From contig JARGDL010000008.1 of assembly GCA_029210465.1 (NCBI GenBank), positions 52,792 to 116,791 on the forward strand: a stretch of 64,000 bases of DNA, in the 5' to 3' direction. The translations under genes were made by a program, and so were the position numbers. A model generated the notes under the pieces. It made no database searches. It was not told the origin of the DNA and saw nothing but the letters and a program-made list of their open reading frames with translations. This DNA is from Stygiobacter electus. GTDB lineage: Bacteria > Bacteroidota > Ignavibacteria > Ignavibacteriales > Melioribacteraceae. Shown one piece after another: positions 17,006 to 25,514 of the stretch (position 1 is its first letter; each line of letters starts with the position of its first letter).

Positions 17006-17944
17006 ATGAAAAGAAAAGAATTCATAAAGAAAAGTTTACAAGTAACAACAGCTCTATTTATATCTCCTTTTTTAATAAATCAAAAATTAAATGCCAAAAA
17101 TATTTCTCCACTAAAATTCAAACCTGAACCAGCTAACTGGAAAGATGATCAAATTACTTTATCATGGATTGGACATTCAACTGTTCTAATAAAATTTTTT
17201 GATAAATGGATTTTAACTGATCCCGTAATTTTTGAAAGAATTGGTGTTTACTTTTTTGGTGGAAGTATTGGCCCAGCAAGATTAATACCGCCAGCTTTAA
17301 GTTATTATGAATTTCCCAAACCAGATATAATTTTACTTTCACATGCACATATGGATCATATGGATTATCCAACTCTAAAATATTTTACAGAAAAATATCC
17401 AAATCAAATTGATGTTGTTACAGCATATTTAACTAAAGATGTAATTGATGATTTACCTTGGAAATCAATATCGATTTTGGATTGGGGTGAAGAAAAATTT
17501 GTTCAAGGAATTAGATTCAGGGCAAATGAAGTTCAACATTTTGGTTGGCGGTTTCCGTGGGAGAAAGATCGTTCACGCGGTTATAAAAAAGATGGAAGAA
17601 GTTTTAATGCATATTTAATTGATTATAAAAACAGAAAAATTTTATTCGGTGGTGATACTGCTTATACAAACAAATTAAATCAACTTAGGAATGAAAATAT
17701 TGAAATAGCTATAATGCCGGTTGGAGCTTACAATCCATGGAGGCGAAATCATTGCAATCCAGAAGAAGCAATGAATATGGCATCAGATATTGGAGTGAAA
17801 TACTTTGTTCCAATTCACACAAAAACATTTAAACAAAGCAATGAACCATTTAATGAAGCAATTGATTGGATAAAAAAAGATTATCAAAAGTTTAATTTGA
17901 AATTAGGATTGACTGAAATCGGAGAAACGTTTTCAATCTCATGA
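17006..17944 (+). CDS. Secreted MBL-fold metallohydrolase (UlaG/NAPE-PLD-like)
   Basis: 312 residues. The N-terminus (KRKEFIKKSLQVTTALFISP) resembles a Tat-like or hydrophobic export signal with RKEF in place of the twin arginine. The metallo-beta-lactamase core follows: SWIGHSTVLIKFFDKWILTD, LLSHAHMDHMDYPTLK (HxHxDH, two metal sites), NEVQHFGWRFPWEKDRSRGY, LFGGDTAYTN and the last His in PIHTKTFK. The order and the GHSTVLI...DPV pattern are those of the UlaG/NAPE-hydrolysing phospholipase D group (lactonases or phospholipases). The substrate cannot be predicted. Confidence 0.88.
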   Translation: MKRKEFIKKSLQVTTALFISPFLINQKLNAKNISPLKFKPEPANWKDDQITLSWIGHSTVLIKFFDKWILTDPVIFERIGVYFFGGSIGPARLIPPALSYYEFPKPDIILLSHAHMDHMDYPTLKYFTEKYPNQIDVVTAYLTKDVIDDLPWKSISILDWGEEKFVQGIRFRANEVQHFGWRFPWEKDRSRGYKKDGRSFNAYLIDYKNRKILFGGDTAYTNKLNQLRNENIEIAIMPVGAYNPWRRNHCNPEEAMNMASDIGVKYFVPIHTKTFKQSNEPFNEAIDWIKKDYQKFNLKLGLTEIGETFSIS

Positions 17945-17990
17945 TTTTACATTAGGGAATAGTGTTACTTGTGTTAAATTTATTTTGAGT

Positions 17991-18074
17991 AAGATTAAGA
18001 AAATGATTAAGAGTAAGAATAAGAATAAGATCAAGATTAAGTTTTAGAACAAGAGTAAGATTAAGGATAAGAAA
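17991..18074 (+). repeat. Imperfect hexamer tandem repeat (AAGANT)n
   Basis: About 14 consecutive six-base units of the form AAGANT (AAGATT, AAGAGT, AAGAAT, AAGATC and so on) with a few substitutions. It lies in the 250-bp gap between two convergent genes. The same hexamer array recurs at 44570-44605 inside a gene. Confidence 0.8.
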
Positions 18075-18134
18075 AATTACAAAGTGTAAATATTGTTTTG
18101 AAACTGTGTTTAATAAAAATTACCAATTAGCAAC

Positions 18135-18148
18135 CTGACTGCCGTCAG
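18135..18148 (+). repeat. Small palindrome of the CTGAC-TGCC-GTCAG family
   Basis: CTGACTGCCGTCAG: a 5-bp stem with a 4-nt loop. It is the reverse complement of the palindromes at 46049-46064 and (with one base different) 59919-59932. It is followed by an AT-rich run of near-duplicate ttgcaatt/atcaatt words to 18190. Confidence 0.7.
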
Positions 18149-18195
18149 TCAAGTCATCAATTTGCAATTTGCAATTATCAATTATCAATTTTACA

Positions 18196-19320
18196 CTATA
18201 CATTATTCAAAGCTTTTTTTAACGAATCAACACAATAATCAACCATCTTTTCATTTGAATTATAACCCATTAAACCAATACGCCAAACTTTACCAGCTAA
18301 ATCGCCAAGTCCAGCGCCAATTTCAAGATTAAATTTATCGAGTAAATCTTTTCTTACTTTTGCTTCATCAATTTCATCAGGAACTTTTATTGCAAGTAAA
18401 TGAGGTATTCTTTCGTTTGTTGGAACAATTGGTTCGAGATTTAATTCATCTTTTAATCTTGAAATTAATTTATTACTGTTTTCTTTATGTCGTTTCCACG
18501 AATTCTCTATTCCTTCCTCTTTTAAAATTGATAAAGCTTCATGCAAAGCATAAAATTGATTTGCAGGTGCAGTATGATGATAAGCTCTTTTATTTTCACC
18601 AAACCAATATGGTTCAAGTAGATTAAAATCATTAAACCAACTTTTAATTTTTGTTTTTCTGTTTTTGATATGTTGAACAGCGGCATTGCTAAATGAAATT
18701 GGAGACATACCGGCAACACAAGCTAATCCTTTTTGAGAACATGAATAAACAACATCGAGATTCCAGTCATCTACGAATAAATCAACTGCGCCAAGAGATG
18801 TAACGACATCTGCAATAACTAATGCATTATAATTGTGAGCAATTTTAGATAAAGTTTTTGCGTCACTTAAAGCACCTGTTGATGTTTCAGCATGAACAAA
18901 TGCAACAATTTTTGTATCCGGATTTTGTTTTAATGCATCTTCAAGTTTTTCTGGACTGATTGCTCTTCCCCAATTTTCTTTTACCAGCACAACATTGCCG
19001 CCAACTTTTTCAGCAATTTGAGCCATTCGATTTGAGAAATAACCACCAACACAAACAATAATTTTATCACCTTCTTCAATCATATTAACAAGCGATGCTT
19101 CCATTCCTAATGAACCTGGGCCCGAGATAACAAAAGTATGTTCATTATTTGTTTTGAATGTATATTGAAGTAAAGCTTTTATTTCTTCCATTAATTGAAT
19201 GAACTGTGGATCAAGATGACCAAGTGTTGGTTTTGATAACGCTTCTAAAACTTTTGGATGAACATTTGCTGGTCCAGGTCCCATTAAAATTCGATTAACT
19301 GGTTTAAATGTTTCGTACAT
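18196..19320 (-). CDS. Alanine-glyoxylate / serine-pyruvate aminotransferase (class V, AGXT-like)
   Basis: 374 residues, PLP-dependent. The N-terminal GPGP (residues 14-17), SGPGSLGMEASLVNM, the cofactor Asp in ADVVTSLGA (Asp171) and the Schiff-base Lys in SCSQKGLA (Lys197) are those of alanine-glyoxylate aminotransferase. The C-terminal part (AYHHTAPANQFYALHEAL and EIGAGLGDLAGKVWRIGLMG) also matches the AGXT1 group. It would convert glyoxylate plus alanine to glycine plus pyruvate. It is the last gene of a tight minus-strand run, 3 nt after the glyoxylate-producing aldolase gene, which strongly suggests glyoxylate disposal as its job. Some relatives act in photorespiration or the serine cycle, but no other gene of those routes is here. 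Confidence 0.9.
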   Translation of the reverse strand: MYETFKPVNRILMGPGPANVHPKVLEALSKPTLGHLDPQFIQLMEEIKALLQYTFKTNNEHTFVISGPGSLGMEASLVNMIEEGDKIIVCVGGYFSNRMAQIAEKVGGNVVLVKENWGRAISPEKLEDALKQNPDTKIVAFVHAETSTGALSDAKTLSKIAHNYNALVIADVVTSLGAVDLFVDDWNLDVVYSCSQKGLACVAGMSPISFSNAAVQHIKNRKTKIKSWFNDFNLLEPYWFGENKRAYHHTAPANQFYALHEALSILKEEGIENSWKRHKENSNKLISRLKDELNLEPIVPTNERIPHLLAIKVPDEIDEAKVRKDLLDKFNLEIGAGLGDLAGKVWRIGLMGYNSNEKMVDYCVDSLKKALNNV

Positions 19321-19323
19321 ATT

Positions 19324-20211
19324 TCACCTTAAAATTTCTGTTTGTATTAAAATGTGTTTTAATTGTTCTTTATCTTTTTCATTTAAAGGCAGTAGAGGAA
19401 TTCTTGGTTCGCCGCCAAAATAGCCAAGTAAATCCATTGCATACTTTAATCCAGCTACACCATATTTAGAAGTTACAGCTTTATTTGCGGGAATCATTTT
19501 TTGTTGAAGTTTTAATGCTTCGTCATAATTTTTTTCATCGATTAATTTATGTATTTGAATGCATTGATTCGGTGCTATGTTTGCTAATGCTAAAATTCCA
19601 CCTACAGCACCAGAAGTTATACCGCTAAACAACATCGAAGCAGTTCCTACAATTACTTTAAAGTCTTGTTCTGTGTTTGAAACAAACTCAATTATTTGTC
19701 TTGAATTTTCTGTGCTGTTTTTTATTCCAACAATATTTTCATGTTTAGAGAGTTCAGCTACTGTTTCGACTTCAATATCAACGCCAGTGAATTTAGGAAC
19801 ATTGTAAATTATAATTGGAATTTTGGATTTGTCAGCAACTTCAGAAAAATATTTTATATAATTATTATGCTTCATTTCGGACTTATAAAAAGATGGCGTC
19901 AACACCAAAGCAAAATCAGCACCAAGATTAGCGGCAGAATTTGTTAATGCAATTGTTTCTTTTATTGAATCACTTCCTGTTCCAGCAATAATAATTTTTT
20001 CAGATGAAGAAAATAATTTAGTGTGTTCAATCAGTTTTAACTTTTCTTCTTTAGTAAGTAATACAGCTTCACCATTTGAACCCATAACAACATAACCTGA
20101 AAGTTTTGTTTTATTCCAAATTGAAATATTATGTTGAAGTTTTTCAATTGATAATACACCATTGACAAAAGGAGTTGTTATTGGTGGAAAAATGCCATAT
20201 AAGTTTTTCAT
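19324..20211 (-). CDS. DapA-superfamily aldolase, probable 4-hydroxy-2-oxoglutarate aldolase (HOGA1-like)
   Basis: 295 residues. It has the class I aldolase features of the DapA family: GSNGE (residues 44-48), the catalytic Tyr in YNVP (Tyr136) and the Schiff-base Lys in VGIKNS (Lys164). Several stretches resemble vertebrate HOGA1 as I remember it: VVMGSNGE, GAVGGILALANI and YGVAGLKYAMDLLGYFGGEP, rather than true DapA, which normally has a GTTGE loop and an active-site Thr pair. The predicted reaction is 4-hydroxy-2-oxoglutarate to pyruvate and glyoxylate. It lies between proline dehydrogenase (12 nt away) and alanine-glyoxylate aminotransferase (3 nt away), a pathway-consistent order. N-acetylneuraminate lyase or another keto-acid aldolase are less likely alternatives. 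Confidence 0.8.
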   Translation of the reverse strand: MKNLYGIFPPITTPFVNGVLSIEKLQHNISIWNKTKLSGYVVMGSNGEAVLLTKEEKLKLIEHTKLFSSSEKIIIAGTGSDSIKETIALTNSAANLGADFALVLTPSFYKSEMKHNNYIKYFSEVADKSKIPIIIYNVPKFTGVDIEVETVAELSKHENIVGIKNSTENSRQIIEFVSNTEQDFKVIVGTASMLFSGITSGAVGGILALANIAPNQCIQIHKLIDEKNYDEALKLQQKMIPANKAVTSKYGVAGLKYAMDLLGYFGGEPRIPLLPLNEKDKEQLKHILIQTEILR

Positions 20212-20223
20212 TTTAATACCAAT

Positions 20224-21153
20224 TTATTTAAAAATGTTTTTCAACACGAACCATATATTTGCAGGTCGCTCGGCTAATCTTCTCATATACCATGCATACC
20301 AACTATTTCCATAAGCAATTAATATTGAACCTTTGTAACCACGTTTAACTAAGTTTCTAATGTAATTGTTTTTAATTCCGTATAACATTTGAAACTCGAG
20401 TTTCACTTTTGAAAGATTTAAGTACTTACCTTCTTTAATTATTTTTTCTATTAGTATTTCGTCATGGGTGCCAAATATTACTCTCGAATTTTTCTCTTTA
20501 ATACTTTGCAATAAAACTTTAGAAAGCTCCAAGTAATTTTCATCAACATCAATTTTTTTAGGAAAAGCAATTTCTTTTGCTTCGCGGTATGCACCTTTGA
20601 CTAATCTAATTTTTGTGTTTTCTTGTAATAAATTTTTCAAGTCGGTTTCAGTTCTATAAAGATAAGCTTGTAAACAAAGTCCAACATTTTCATTTGTTGT
20701 TTTTAACTTATTATAAAAATCAATTGTGCGTTGTGTATAGGCACTTCCTTCCATGTCTATAAACAATGTATTTCCTAATTTATTTTTAACACTATCAGCA
20801 AGTTCATTACAAAAAGCAAAACATTTTTCTTCAGAAAGATCAAAACCAAGTTGAGTAAGTTTAATGGAAAGTTCGATATTCAAGTTTTTCTTTTTAATAA
20901 GTTCAATCAAGTCTAAATAATGATTTTTTACATTTTCCGCTTCTGATATTTGAATAATATTTTCACCAAGTTTTGTAAAAGTAATTCCAATCTTTTCGCT
21001 CAATAAATTAACTGCTTCATTTAAAGCATCGTGTTCTGTTTCGCCGGGCATAAATTTTCTAATTGCCTTTTGAACGAATTTAAGTTTAGGGATTTCTCTT
21101 TTGAGAAAGTTATTTTCGGACATCCAAAGTAAAATTGATCTTGATAATTGCAT
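20224..21153 (-). CDS. Monofunctional proline/hydroxyproline dehydrogenase (FAD)
   Basis: 309 residues, the size of monofunctional bacterial PRODH. The FAD-barrel landmarks are FIDMEGSAYTQRTIDFY, LCLQAYLYRTE, IRLVKGAYREAKE, LEFQMLYGI and the C-terminal YMRRLAERPAN, with the carboxylate-binding pair Arg291-Arg292. The conserved active-site Tyr, 13 residues before the first of these arginines in Thermus-type PRODH, is replaced by Leu278 (segment GSILIAYGN). In mammals the hydroxyproline-specific PRODH2 also lacks this Tyr (Ser), and removing it is known to reduce the preference for proline over 4-hydroxyproline. I therefore favour trans-4-hydroxy-L-proline as substrate, by inference. The gene is 11 nt downstream of the 3-hydroxyproline dehydratase and 12 nt upstream of the aldolase. 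Confidence 0.88.
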   Translation of the reverse strand: MQLSRSILLWMSENNFLKREIPKLKFVQKAIRKFMPGETEHDALNEAVNLLSEKIGITFTKLGENIIQISEAENVKNHYLDLIELIKKKNLNIELSIKLTQLGFDLSEEKCFAFCNELADSVKNKLGNTLFIDMEGSAYTQRTIDFYNKLKTTNENVGLCLQAYLYRTETDLKNLLQENTKIRLVKGAYREAKEIAFPKKIDVDENYLELSKVLLQSIKEKNSRVIFGTHDEILIEKIIKEGKYLNLSKVKLEFQMLYGIKNNYIRNLVKRGYKGSILIAYGNSWYAWYMRRLAERPANIWFVLKNIFK

Positions 21154-21164
21154 TGTAATTTCCT

Positions 21165-22217
21165 TTATCTTAAAAAGAAACCATTTTTTAATGGATCATT
21201 GGGAGCGATGTAAAAAGTATTTTTCCCGGTAATAAAAGCATTACCTTCAACTTGTGGAATAACAGCTGAATGATTACCGAATTTAGTTTCAGAAATTACT
21301 TTTACAGAAAATGTAGTGTCAATTATACTTTCAATAGAGATTTGTTCATTAAGTTTAATCTGATTCTTCAAGTATAAAATTGCAGCTCTTGCACTTATAC
21401 CAGTTCCTGTTGGACTTCTATCAACTTCGCCATTAGCAAAAACACAAACATGTCTGCTATGATTTTTATCAGACTTTGGTTTTGAATAAAAAATTGTACC
21501 ATAAAGAAAACTCAATTCATCATCAAAAGGATGTTTGATTTCAAAATTTTTCATCACTGCATTTTTAATTAACATACCTTTTGAAATTATATCTTTGTAA
21601 TTATCAGTTTGAAGAGCAAGATTAATATTATCTGCATCAACAAAGGCATAAAAAGCACCACCAAATGCAACATCGAAATTAACTTTACCAATTTGCGGAA
21701 CATCAACTAATTTATTTTCTAACAAAACGAATGAAGGAACATTTTCGAAATAAACAGAATCAATTTTTTTATTTGATACTTTTGCATATGAAGTAATTAA
21801 TCCTGCAGGGGAATCAATTTTTATTTTTGTAGTTGGTTCAACTTTATCAAACATTCCTGTTTCAAGTACAACTTTAGTAACCGCAATAATTCCATGTCCA
21901 CACATTGTGCTGTAACCTTCATTGTGCATGAATATTACACCAAAATCAGAATTGTTTGAAACAGGCGGAGTAATTATACAGCCATACATATCTGCATGAC
22001 CACGAGGTTCGAACATCAATGATGTTCTTAAATAATCAAAATTATCTTTTAAGAATTTTCTTTTTTCAAGAATTGAATTTCCTTTGATTTCAGGAAATCC
22101 ACTTAAAATAATTCTCAAAGGTTCACCAGCGGTGTGAGCATCAATAGTTTCGATTTCTATCCAATCATCCGGATGATTCCATTCTGAAATTTTTCTAAAG
22201 TGTTTTGTGAATGTCAT
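21165..22217 (-). CDS. trans-3-hydroxy-L-proline dehydratase (proline racemase superfamily)
   Basis: 350 residues. The superfamily active site is present: first catalytic residue Cys106 in STMCGHGIIAV, second position Thr270 in VDRSPTGTGI. Proline racemase and hydroxyproline 2-epimerase have Cys at both positions, while the Cys/Thr pair is the mark of trans-3-hydroxyproline dehydratase (human L3HYPDH). IDAHTAGEPLRIILSG and LMFEPRGHADMYG near the N-terminus also fit that enzyme. The product is delta-1-pyrroline-2-carboxylate, normally reduced to proline by a separate reductase not seen in this window. It is first of a four-gene run with spacings of 11, 12 and 3 nt, 83 nt after the Xaa-Pro aminopeptidase gene. 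Confidence 0.87.
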   Translation of the reverse strand: MTFTKHFRKISEWNHPDDWIEIETIDAHTAGEPLRIILSGFPEIKGNSILEKRKFLKDNFDYLRTSLMFEPRGHADMYGCIITPPVSNNSDFGVIFMHNEGYSTMCGHGIIAVTKVVLETGMFDKVEPTTKIKIDSPAGLITSYAKVSNKKIDSVYFENVPSFVLLENKLVDVPQIGKVNFDVAFGGAFYAFVDADNINLALQTDNYKDIISKGMLIKNAVMKNFEIKHPFDDELSFLYGTIFYSKPKSDKNHSRHVCVFANGEVDRSPTGTGISARAAILYLKNQIKLNEQISIESIIDTTFSVKVISETKFGNHSAVIPQVEGNAFITGKNTFYIAPNDPLKNGFFLR

Positions 22218-22300
22218 AATACTTATTTTAAAATGAATTTTTTTACTTTCAATAGAATGAAAGAAAAAATAAATATTTTTTAAAAGAAGAAAACCATCTG

Positions 22301-23695
22301 CTAAATTTTATCACTTGCAATTTCTTCAACATCTTCAACAGCTTTTGGAATAGGTTTACCTAAAACACGAGCACCATTTTTAGTAACGACAACATCATCT
22401 TCAATGCGGACACCGCCGAAGTTTTTGTATTCGTTCACTTTTTCGTAATTAATGAAATCAACATGTTTTTTTTCTTTTTGCCATTGTTCAATTAAAGCTG
22501 GAATAAAATAAATTCCGGGTTCAACAGTGAGCACAACATTTTCTTTTAATGGTTTTGCATAACGCAAATATTTTAATCCAAACTGAGTGCTTCGTTTATG
22601 TTTTTCATCATAACCAAAATTGTTTTCACCATAATTTTCCATATCATGAACATCGAGGCCAAGCAAATGACCTAATCCATGCGGGAAAAACAAAGCATGT
22701 GCGCCAGCTTTTACTGCGTCTTTTGTGTTGCCTTTTATTAAGCCAAGTGCTTTTAATCCTTCTGTTATTGTTTCAGCTGCTTTCAAGTGAACTGAATGAT
22801 AAGTAATGTTAGGTTTAATTTCAGAAATTGCAACTAATTGTGTTATTAAAACAATTTCATAAATATCTTTTTGCATTGAAGTAAATTTTCCACTTACAGG
22901 AAATGTTCTTGTAATATCACTTGCATAATGAAGTGTAGTTTCAGCGCCGGAATCGTTAACAACTAAATCTCCATTTTTTAATTTGTTTCCATAAGAATGA
23001 TTGTGTAAAATTTCTGAACGGCGAGAAAAAATAACAGGAAATGAAAGACCACTACCGAGAGACATTGCCAATCCGGAGATAAATCCCATAACATCTTTTT
23101 CATACATACCTGCTTTTGCAAATCTCATAGCAGTCGTTTGCATTTCATAGGCAATTTCAATTGCTTTTTCAATTTCATTAATTTCTTCTTGAGATTTGAC
23201 TAATCTTTGCTCTGCAATTGCTTTTATTAAATCGGTTGATGCGTAATCATTACTATGTTTTGGTGCAATTCCAAGTAGTTTGTGAATTTTTAAAATGTTA
23301 TCGTAACGATATTGTGGAACGAAATGAATTCTTCTGCCACGTTTAAATGCATCTTCACAAAATTTTTCAAGATCTGAAAAAGTAGCAGTATGTTTAACAC
23401 CACAGCTTGATGCTTCTTGTTTAATTGATTTTTGCGGACCCATCCAAACAATATCATCAATAGTAAAATCATCGCCAAAAATAATTTCTTTGTTTTCATC
23501 CAGATCGATTATTGCGGCAAGATCTGGTCTGTCAATTCCAAAGTAGTAGAGGAATGTACTATCTTGACGAAAATGATAAGTATTTGCGGCATAGTTCATT
23601 GGAGCTTCACTATTACCAAGAAATAAAATTACTCCAGATTTTATTTTCTTTTTTAATTCTTCTCTTCTTTGAACATATGTTTTTGTTTTGAACAT
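22301..23695 (-). CDS. pepP: Xaa-Pro aminopeptidase (M24B)
   Basis: 464 residues: an N-terminal creatinase/AMP-N domain (FKTKTYVQRREELKKKIKSG, ...FLYYFGIDRPDLAAIID) and a C-terminal pita-bread metallopeptidase. Metal ligands are seen in VVNDSGAETTLHYASDITRT (two Asp), HGLGHLLGLDVHD (His), TVEPGIYF (Glu) and GGVRIEDDVVV (Glu). It removes an N-terminal residue preceding proline, as needed for proline-rich collagen or gelatin peptides. No signal peptide, so it acts on imported peptides. It lies just upstream of the hydroxyproline genes on the same strand. Confidence 0.93.
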   Translation of the reverse strand: MFKTKTYVQRREELKKKIKSGVILFLGNSEAPMNYAANTYHFRQDSTFLYYFGIDRPDLAAIIDLDENKEIIFGDDFTIDDIVWMGPQKSIKQEASSCGVKHTATFSDLEKFCEDAFKRGRRIHFVPQYRYDNILKIHKLLGIAPKHSNDYASTDLIKAIAEQRLVKSQEEINEIEKAIEIAYEMQTTAMRFAKAGMYEKDVMGFISGLAMSLGSGLSFPVIFSRRSEILHNHSYGNKLKNGDLVVNDSGAETTLHYASDITRTFPVSGKFTSMQKDIYEIVLITQLVAISEIKPNITYHSVHLKAAETITEGLKALGLIKGNTKDAVKAGAHALFFPHGLGHLLGLDVHDMENYGENNFGYDEKHKRSTQFGLKYLRYAKPLKENVVLTVEPGIYFIPALIEQWQKEKKHVDFINYEKVNEYKNFGGVRIEDDVVVTKNGARVLGKPIPKAVEDVEEIASDKI

Positions 23696-23854
23696 AAATA
23701 CTCCAATTAAATTATAAACTTATGTGCTCAGTTCTGCGAATAATTTTTTTAATATATAAAGATATAATCGAACTTGTTGTTCAATATTAATAAACATTTT
23801 TTTTGTTGTAATTAAAATAGTAAAGAGAAGTAGGAAAGAAAAACGAAGAAAGAC

Positions 23855-24514
23855 TTATTGAATTATTTTTTTTAACTCAAAATCAATTGTACCAAATCCG
23901 AGCAAATCTCTTAACATTCCAGTTAAACCACCACCTAAAATTTCGATGTGAGTTTTAACCATTCCAATATTTTCAGCAAGCCATTCAGTAACAATATTTT
24001 TTGATCCGCCAGAGGATTCAACAATGGTTTGAATTTTAAGAGCATTAAAATCACCAGCTTCAGTTTTTATTGTTTCTTCAGCTAAAACTCTTGCATTTAA
24101 TTTTACAGGGTTACCTTCTTCATCAATAAATTCTGTTGTTTCATCCTGCCATTCTAAACCAACATATAAAGGTAAAGCATAGCGTCTTAATGGTTTTGAA
24201 TATGAAATGTTATTTTCTTTATGTATAAAAAGAAAAATTTTAACCCATTGATAAGTGTTGTTAACAAACAATCCATTATTTTTTAATTCGAGCTTTTGAT
24301 AATACTTGAATTTGCTCGATTCAGATCGTGTATTTATTAAGTCATTTTGAATAAAAGCTTTTACTTTTGTTTCTCCAAATGTTGAATTGTAAATGTATTC
24401 TTTAGTGGCGCTTAATGGAAATAATTCGCGTCCATAAAGTTTTTTAGATTTGTCTGTAGCATTAAGTTTCAAAGAAAAAATTAAAATGAATAAAATTATT
24501 ATTTTCATTCGCAT
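23855..24514 (-). CDS. Secreted protein, DUF3108/TapB-like
   Basis: 219 residues with a signal peptide (about 19 residues, LKLNAT). The mature part has SATKEYIYNSTFGETKVKAF, ...LPLYVGLEWQDETTEF, ARVLAEETIKTEAGDFNALK and TEWLAENIGMVKTHIE. The pattern of a threaded beta sheet with t.aG.f.a..i and W.a..vG.vk is seen in DUF3108 and TapB-type periplasmic proteins. It is divergent from the BtuF-like gene. Function unknown; the family label is tentative. Confidence 0.6.
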   Translation of the reverse strand: MRMKIIILFILIFSLKLNATDKSKKLYGRELFPLSATKEYIYNSTFGETKVKAFIQNDLINTRSESSKFKYYQKLELKNNGLFVNNTYQWVKIFLFIHKENNISYSKPLRRYALPLYVGLEWQDETTEFIDEEGNPVKLNARVLAEETIKTEAGDFNALKIQTIVESSGGSKNIVTEWLAENIGMVKTHIEILGGGLTGMLRDLLGFGTIDFELKKIIQ

Positions 24515-24614
24515 ATTAACTTTATTTTAGTAACATTGAAAAATAACTTTCGGCTTCAAAATTGATGTTTAATTATTATTAAATTTTTGTTAAATAAATG
24601 TTCAAATTGAAAAT

Positions 24615-25514
24615 ATGAAAAAACTTACACTTTTACTTTTAATATTTTCCCTTTTAATGAGCTGTAAAACAGAAAACACTCATTCAAAAAAAGGGAATTT
24701 CATTGTTGATGATTTAGGAAATCGATTCTATTTTGAACAAAAACCTCAAAGAATAATTTCGCTTGCACCAAATTTAACTGAAATGATTTATGATCTAAAA
24801 TTAGAAAAATATTTAGTTGGAAATACAATTTATTGCGACTTTCCTGAAGAAGCAAAACATGTTGAAAAAGTTGGTGATATGTTGACTTTTAATTTTGAAA
24901 AAATTGTTACTCTAAAACCAGATTTAATTTTTATAACAGTTGAAGGCAATACAAAAGAAACCTATGATAAATTCAAAGAACTAGGATTAAGAATATTCGT
25001 TTCTAATCCACGAAATTATGAAGGCATAAAAAAAACTTATCAAGATATTGGGAAAATATTTTCTGTTAATACAGAATCAACATTGAAAAATTGGGATTCA
25101 ACTATTAACAGAATTAAAAATGGATCAAAAAATTTTAATAAAACTGCAATGTTTATTGTTCAATTAACCCCATTAATGATTGCAGGACCAAATACATTTT
25201 TAAATGAGTATTTAAATTTTTGTGGTTTAAAAAATATTGCATATGATTCACCATTAAATTACCCAATATTTAACAGGGAAGAAGTAATAAAGAGAAATCC
25301 AGATTTTATTATAATTCCAACTAGTGATAATGATTCAGCAGACAAAATGATTTCAATCTATCCGGAATGGAAAACATTGAAAGCAATTAAGAATAAAAAA
25401 ATAATTTATGTTAATAATAATTTATTTTTAAGGCCGGGACCAAAGTTTGTTAAAGCTGTAGAAAATCTTTTTAATCAAGTTCTTCAGTTGGAGGAACGGG
25501 TTCAGCATCATTAG
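24615..25514 (+). CDS. BtuF-like periplasmic binding lipoprotein
   Basis: 299 residues. A lipobox LLMSC at residues 14-18 marks a lipoprotein. The mature part has the class III binding-protein fold of cobalamin/siderophore transporters: RIISLAPNLTEMIYDLKLEK, FNFEKIVTLKPDLIF, IFVSNPRNYEGIKKTYQDIG, a linking helix and EEVIKRNPDFIIIPTSDND. It most resembles BtuF. No ABC permease or ATPase gene is adjacent, so it is an orphan here. A TonB-dependent receptor of BtuB-like type lies 14 kb away and could be a partner. The 3' end overlaps the convergent zinc-ribbon gene by 44 bp. Confidence 0.87.
   Translation: MKKLTLLLLIFSLLMSCKTENTHSKKGNFIVDDLGNRFYFEQKPQRIISLAPNLTEMIYDLKLEKYLVGNTIYCDFPEEAKHVEKVGDMLTFNFEKIVTLKPDLIFITVEGNTKETYDKFKELGLRIFVSNPRNYEGIKKTYQDIGKIFSVNTESTLKNWDSTINRIKNGSKNFNKTAMFIVQLTPLMIAGPNTFLNEYLNFCGLKNIAYDSPLNYPIFNREEVIKRNPDFIIIPTSDNDSADKMISIYPEWKTLKAIKNKKIIYVNNNLFLRPGPKFVKAVENLFNQVLQLEERVQHH

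Noticed and set aside
18196..20211. Photorespiration or serine-cycle role for the aminotransferase and a dapA role for the aldolase
   Set aside because: The aldolase lacks the usual DapA GTTGE loop (it has GSNGE), and the neighbours are hydroxyproline enzymes, not lysine or serine-cycle genes.
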